A DNA stretch of 12,375 nucleotides from contig WIDE01000137.1 of NCBI GenBank assembly GCA_015039315.1, forward strand, positions 61,351 to 73,725, given 5' to 3'. Each line of letters opens with the position of its first letter. The first letter of the stretch is position 1. The translations under genes were made by a program, and so were the position numbers. This document shows, in pieces, positions 7,189-12,375 of the stretch. The stretch comes from Clavulina sp. PMI_390. Lineage: Eukaryota; Basidiomycota; Agaricomycetes; Cantharellales; Hydnaceae. The notes under the pieces were generated by a model. That model did not search any database, was not told the DNA's origin, and saw nothing but the letters and a program-made list of their open reading frames with translations.

Positions 7189-8745
7189 TCCCGGTCGCTT
7201 TCGGGGCAGCCACTGAGGCCTTAAACACTATTGAGGGCCTTTTGAGCTCCCTTCCATCCGACGCAACCCCAATCATTCTTCATCACCCTCCATCTCGCCG
7301 ACCTGCCCAAACGTCCGCACTCCAGAACAATCTCGCCATCTTCGATTTATATGAGGATGAATTGTCAAAGATTTTCCACAAAATATCACATATGAGGGAT
7401 CGCCTCCTCCGCCAACGCGCCAGCTGCGTTTCCGCCTTTTCGCCTATAGCTGCATTGCCAATCGAGCTCATGCGCGAGGTTTTTCAGTTAGTTGCAAATA
7501 CTGGCGATCCGTCAGTATTTGGACTGGCAGCGGTGTGTTCTTCATGGCGCACGGCTCTCCTAGACCATCCCGGTTTATGGGCGAAAATAAAATTCAGGTT
7601 CGGTGATAGTTTCATCAGAGCCAAAACCCATCACATGCGAAGCCATCCATCCCTGGTGCAGCTGCATGTTAATCAAGAATCGCCTGGTTGGCCCTCAAAA
7701 CTATTCGAAGCACTCCCAGGTGTAGAGAGCCGTCTTGAAAATTTATATTGGAATTCATCAGGTGATCTGGCCTACTTCCTAAGCTCTTCTTACCCAAGAA
7801 AGAAGTTCAAAGCCCTCAGCACCCTCACGATTTCGGTCCCGGAATCTTGCGAAACCTGCGGCACATGGTGGTCTAATATGGAGGATCGAAATCCTGGACT
7901 AGCATTCCTCACTAGTCAACGCTTCCCGGCTCTGCGTCATCTGGAAGTCCAACGGGCGCAGTTAGCACTGCCAAATTCTATCCTTGGCCAGCTTGAGCAT
8001 CTGAAGCTTGATACAGTGCCAATGCCGACAATCAGGTACCACAATATGTTCCGTCTTGCTTCCTCACTCAAGAGCCTTGTCATTGATAACGTCAACGAGG
8101 CCAACTTCACTGAGTCAGACGTGGCTTCAACCCAAGAAGCTTATATCCTCCCACACTTGGAAACGATCCAACTTTCTTCAAACCCTTCGCTGCTAGTAGA
8201 GATGATATTTCAGAGCTGCAGATGTCCCTCGCTCCTGACGCTTCAGCTGAGTGATGTGACTGACCAGGGTTTTGATCCCGACCATGCTTTCCTGAGCAGT
8301 CTTGGGTCTTTTGTAAGTCGCTATGAATGATTTTCGGGTGGATCACCTCACGATCCAAACTAACTAATCACCTCTCGTATCACTTACCTCGCCTCAGCTC
8401 ACACACGCACCCAAACTGCGTGATCTCATCATCACAGAAAGCAATGACGAAGAGATCTGTCTCCTAACAACTCCTCTCCGTACCCACGCCTTTCAGCTCA
8501 AGCGCCTTATATTCTCTACCTGGGATGCCATGAAGGTCGACTCGGCCCTACTTCCCCATCTCAACACGACACTGGCTCTCCGTGAAGAGGCCGGAGCGTC
8601 CCCTCTTGAGCTCGAAACATTCAAAGAATCGCTTCCTATTCTCCAAGAGGCTGTTCATGGAGCTCATCTAGTTGCTTCCGAAAGACCAGACTGCACAACT
8701 GGTGACAATGGGTTAGGGACAGAGGTCTTGCAACTCTTTCATTAA
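7185..8745 (+). CDS. F-box protein B, two exons (7185-8312, 8398-8745)
   Basis: Predicted 491-residue F-box protein, clearly paralogous to the product of 1756-3334 along nearly its whole length, and probably another SCF substrate receptor. A charged helix lies at about 47-80. The F-box is at about 86-138 (SPIAALPIELMREVFQLVA, AAVCSSWR). The leucine-rich tail shares PHLETIQLSSNP and RCPSLLTLQLSDV with A, and CETCGTWW matches the Cys-Trp motif of A. The intron 8313-8397 is 85 nt (GTAAGT...CTCAG, phase 0), the same length and place as in A; unspliced reading stops at 8330. The middle third, where substrate contacts would be expected, differs most, and the C-terminus (TEVLQLFH) is shorter. The zinc-cluster gene lies between the copies, so duplication was followed or accompanied by insertion or rearrangement. 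Confidence 0.9.
8313..8397 (+). other. Intron of F-box gene B
   Basis: Phase-0 GT-AG intron of 85 nt, equal in length to that of gene A, with CTAAC and CTAAT branch-like sites at about 8360-8367. Splicing joins LGSF to LTHAPKLRD. Confidence 0.9.
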
Positions 8746-8867
8746 TTAACAAAAGTGCTGCCAAAGTAGATTTTATTCATTCTGGCCAGGAACTGTCAAT
8801 AGGGGTCCTTTCGTTTGGATCCTTCCCGATAGCGTTTGATCCGTTCTTATACGTAGTCCCATACCTC

Positions 8868-11800
8868 ATGAGCCACGCTCCTGCTTTCACGACCCAGACT
8901 ATGTCTTTTATTGACCCTCTTCTAAATGTCTGCTCTTTCTCGTATATACTTCTTGATATGCTAATGCATTTTGTCAATATCTCTAAGAAGACCCCCCACC
9001 TGCAATGTATTCCTTCTGTTTGTGGTGGTCGAAGCTTTCCGAGGCTCGAAGCAAGCCAGCTCTCACGGTGTTGTCGGTGCCTAACCCCTGCCCTTCCTAT
9101 CTGTGTCGTGGAGAGTTTTCTCTCGCTATTAACCTTTCTCACGTCTAAGAGACCGTCAGAAGTGGCTTCTAAGTCTGGTCCCTCCCACAGGGGCATTGGC
9201 ATCGTCCCAAGTCTCTCGTGGTCCCGGCTCATAAATGCCACTGTCCTCATTGTTGGCGTCATCCTCGGATATCATCTTCAATACAGTCTACCAATACTTC
9301 CCTCCTCTAACACCATGAATGAGCTCAACAACCTTGCGGGGAGGCTCAAGAACAGGCTGCATATCGGTGACTCGCATCCAAGCTCAAATCGTTTCACGAC
9401 GACACCGCCGCAAGGTCCTGAAGTGCCGGCTGCGACTCGTCCCTATCACTCCCAAACAGATCATAGTGTCCCTCAACAAGGGCTGGGAACGCATACAAGT
9501 TCATCTTACCTCGGAACTTTTCCTACTCCACCTCCAGTACCAAGCGGACGTCCGCAGAATATGAGCTCACCTCCGATCGTACCACCCCGCCCGACTCCAG
9601 AAACATCTCCGCCATCACTCGATGCACCTCCTTCAATTACATCTCCTAGTCCCCCGAAAGCTATACCGCAAGCGGGAGCGATTTATCCTCCAGGAGAATA
9701 TCCAACCCCAGAACTACCCTTGTATCCTCTCCAGAAACACATCATCCTAAAGCCTGGTTCTGATGCCGAATATACTTCCGCCGCCGTCCAGAAAGCCTTG
9801 AACGACATAGGTGCTGGTACTGTGTATCTTCCCGCTGGCTCGGTATGGAAGGTCGAAGAGAGCATTTATTTGGCGGATTTCCAGGAGTTGGCGACACTCG
9901 GCTACCCTACGAGGGAAGAGGAGATGGCTACCCTTGATGCACAAGAGGGCCTGCGCGGTCACCTTCTCCATGCATTCGACAAACGAGGGATCAGGATTCG
10001 CAATCTAATATTTGAGGGCAACAAAGTAAGTCATTTGCTTCTTCCATGCAAAAAAATCACCAGCTAAACAACTCTGTATAGGAGAAATATGGTTGGGACG
10101 ATCATGGTGCCTTGATGATCCAGCTGGGAGGGGCCAAAGGACCAAACCAGGCTTGTTTTTTTTTCTACTCAAGCTGACCGTTTGGAGCATTAATTCTATT
10201 CTTGTACTCTATGGCAGGTTCTTGATCGCTGTATTGTGCGTAACCCTCGAAATTGGTCCTGTATACATGCGTACGAAGGAGGACAGAATGTGCGCATAAC
10301 CAACAATGCCATTGGCCCTGCTGGTGTCGGTGCGGATAAGGAGTCAGGGCATTGGGCTGATGGGATTTCGTATGCTGCTACAGATGGTCTAGTGGCTGGT
10401 AACTTGGTCATTGACACGACTGATGGTGGAATTGGTGGGTCACTTTTTCACTCCTCCAGGGAACGTATGGTTGAGACATGTTACCGTCTCCCCATAGTTT
10501 TATTCAACGCGCCAGCATCACTCATCACCTCCAACACGATTGTCACGGGAAATAGCATGGGCCTTGGCGCTATTAACATGGTGGACTGGTATATTGGTGA
10601 GCACGCAGCCCACTGATCACCGACTGTAGACAACACCTCCATTGACCATCGCCTTTGTCCCGTGCTGATGAAGATAGCGGCAACTATGGATTTACCCGCG
10701 TTACTCATAACACTATTGTTACGGCGGGAACGATGCTCAAGATTGGTGTTGGCCAAGGTCCCTCGGTCTGGTGGCAACAGAATGAGAAGCGCCAAATAAA
10801 TCGAGGAGCGACAGTCTCTTACAATCTCATTACTCGCGACACATCACGCATCACGCATCCTTCCTCTCCTTCTTATAATGCTGACCTTGGGCTGGTTGGT
10901 ACTGGGACTATTGGTTATGGGTTTCCTATTGGCTCCGATATCGCTGACTGGACGTGCGTGGATAACGTCTCTGAAGACGACGTTCGTTATGAGGGCGATA
11001 TTTCGGGTACCCTTCCTAATTTCCTCAACGCGGCTCCTGCGCCGCTTGTACATGACCGTTGGGGAAATGCAGAGGGCGATGAAGCGGACATGTCAGGTCT
11101 ACGATTACAACCTGAGTTTGTACAGGGCAAGATCTGGGGATTGCTGGATATCAAACCCGGGCCGTCGAAGGTCCTTGCGTTCGATGGTGGCGGGCTCGTC
11201 ATGAGGAAAAATGAGGTGCTGTCGTTGAACGGTATCGAGGTTGCTTTTGGAGGGGATCTGGAATTGCGGGTGCGCGACGCGACTGATGGTGCGATTCTTT
11301 GGGAAGCTGGGATCAGAAACATCCTTCACCCGCAGCATTACAATGCTGAGAACCCGTCACTCAGGTTCACGTCCAGCGGCAAGCTATTGGTAACCAACGG
11401 TGATGATACCTTCTACGACTTGTCCCCTCATGTCCCCGCTTCTTTGCCCCCATCACCGTCGCCTCGCCCCTCATCCCCTCGTCTCATGTTCTCCTCGTCG
11501 AAGCCCTATGTGCTCATCACATCATCTTCAGGCAACGTTCTTTACGCCTCCCACTATTCTGTCCCACGCTTCTCCACCTTTCCTGTCGGGAAGTTTGTCG
11601 CGCGACCCACACCACATGCGCCATTCCATGGAGGCGCATTGGTATACTCCATGTCGCCACAGTGCCAGTTTGGGGTCGCGCACACGAGAGAGGAGCTGAA
11701 TATTGAGAAACTGGAGTGGCCACTAGACTATAGCAAGTGGACAGTGTTGAAAGTGATCGGTTCGGATCAACCAAGGCCAGGAATGGATATGGGCGGAAAG

Positions 11801-12039
11801 ATGAGTCTGCAGGGTGATGGTCATTTGGTACGCGAAGTCTTCGTCACGTTGCTCGTTGCTCGCGACACCTATATTGATGCTCGTGATAGCTCATCTTTGA
11901 CGGCGCGGAAAACTGTATCTGGGGCTCTGGCACCCATGGAGATCGTGGGGCAGATAAATTGCTGTTCGGCGCTGGGAGCGAACAGGAACCTTACTTGGAG
12001 CTGGTAAAGGATGATGGGCGACGATTATGGGCAGCCTGA
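8868..12039 (+). CDS. Membrane-anchored right-handed beta-helix protein with bulb-lectin-like C-terminus, six exons
   Basis: Exons 8868-10025, 10082-10150, 10218-10434, 10498-10596, 10674-11827 and 11890-12039 give 948 residues if the first ATG is used. A hydrophobic segment at about 121-141 (LINATVLIVGVILGYHLQ) after Trp-Ser-Arg suggests a type II signal anchor. A Pro/Ser/Thr-rich stalk covers about 165-285. From about 290 a pectate-lyase-like beta-helix begins (AAVQKALNDIGAGTVYLPAG), with repeated rungs such as VRITNNAIG, ITSNTIVTG and VTHNTIVTAG. From about 680 the sequence resembles two bulb-type lectin modules (GGDLELRVRDATDGAILWEA; MSLQGDGHLLIFDG, CIWGSGTHGDRGAD) around a second Pro/Ser linker (about 765-790). 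It may bind or act on cell-wall polysaccharide; the substrate and catalytic residues are not identifiable. The N-terminus is uncertain: residues 1-120 look unlike coding sequence. Exons 2-6 are well supported. Confidence 0.8.
10151..10217 (+). other. Probable GC-AG intron in the beta-helix gene
   Basis: No GT donor keeps the frame here. A GC donor after CAG (10150) and the acceptor GGCAG (10217) remove 67 nt in phase 0, joining QLGGAKGPNQ to VLDRCIVRNPRNWS. The following exon is unmistakable beta-helix sequence. Confidence 0.65.
10435..10497 (+). other. In-frame 63-nt intron of the beta-helix gene
   Basis: Donor GTGGGT, acceptor CCATAG. The intron length is a multiple of three and it has no in-frame stop. 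Splicing gives GGIVLFNAPASLITSNT; retention would add 21 residues. Confidence 0.75.
11828..11889 (+). other. Last intron of the beta-helix gene
   Basis: 62-nt phase-0 GT-AG intron (GTACGC...GATAG). Splicing restores MSLQGDGHLLIFDGAENC and moves the stop from 12007 to 12039. Confidence 0.85.
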
Positions 12040-12375
12040 GCAGTATCGTTTATCCTGCCGGTAATATTATCCTGGGGACTTCTAGGTAGGGACGAACTAA
12101 AAACGCAGGGTCGTATATGAGCAGATGATTGAGGTTTATGACCTCGTGCTGTGCAAGAATCTCGAAATTTATGGATTAACAGATTGGACCTTTGAAGGAA
12201 GGATGTCAAATTTCTAGTGACTGTAATGCCGTAGTAAGTGGCTCCTTGAGCACCGCATGAGTGTTCGCTGCAGTGAACGACCAAGGATCAAAGGGGAAAC
12301 GAGTCAATTTTTAGACTGCGGTAGATTGAAATAGAGGGGCTCACCCCACTCCGGATATATCAAAGAACCGTCCTC
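12040..12375. other. 3' flank of the beta-helix gene, nothing recognised
   Basis: Presumed 3' UTR and intergenic sequence up to the window edge. No AATAAA, RNA gene, repeat or convincing open frame was seen; a minus-strand open frame at 11991-12284 looks random. Confidence 0.5.

Noticed and set aside
8777..9262. 161-codon minus-strand open frame opposite the 5' part of the beta-helix gene.
   Set aside because: No Met-initiated domain, splice pattern or family signature was seen; it is probably a shadow frame.
10597..10629. A 33-nt intron ending CTGTAG, giving DNTSIDH after VDWYI.
   Set aside because: It is shorter than usual fungal introns and leads into the wrong frame. The acceptor at 10673 restores the beta-helix frame instead.

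Overview
The window looks like nuclear DNA of a filamentous basidiomycete, probably an Agaricomycete. The genes are broken by many short introns (49-155 nt, nearly all GT-AG, with CTAAT/CTTAAC-like branch sites). Two proteins are typical Agaricomycete F-box proteins, with an N-terminal helix, then the F-box, then a leucine-rich tail. A third is a Zn(II)2Cys6 regulator of the fungal type. There are no operons or Shine-Dalgarno sites. Species cannot be told from the sequence.

Layout. 97-1227: a non-autonomous, MITE-like DNA transposon with imperfect 25-bp terminal inverted repeats starting CACTGTG. Its ends are packed with a short palindromic word (AGTGGGGACT and its complement), and its interior has no recognisable gene. 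1756-3334 (+): F-box gene A, two exons. 3880-6097 (-): an eight-exon Zn2Cys6 transcription factor gene, convergent with gene A; its zinc cluster is split by intron 1. 6098-7184: a divergent intergenic region with a perfect CRE octamer and upstream ORFs. 7185-8745 (+): F-box gene B, a tandem paralogue of A with the same exon structure and an intron of the same length (85 nt). 8868-12039 (+): a six-exon gene for a large protein that appears to be membrane-anchored, with a Pro/Ser-rich stalk, a right-handed beta-helix (pectate-lyase-like fold) and a C-terminal bulb-lectin-like region. Nothing is recognised in 12040-12375.

How the genes relate. The F-box pair arose by duplication. Their upstream regions have diverged except for a 22-bp block about 205 bp before each ATG; in copy A this block forms one arm of a perfect 12-bp hairpin. 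There is no sign that the regulator, the F-box proteins and the beta-helix protein form one pathway. The F-box proteins probably act as substrate receptors of SCF ubiquitin ligases. The beta-helix/lectin protein probably acts on or binds polysaccharide outside the plasma membrane or in the secretory pathway. All exon models below were built by hand from splice signals, reading phase and paralogue or family consistency.
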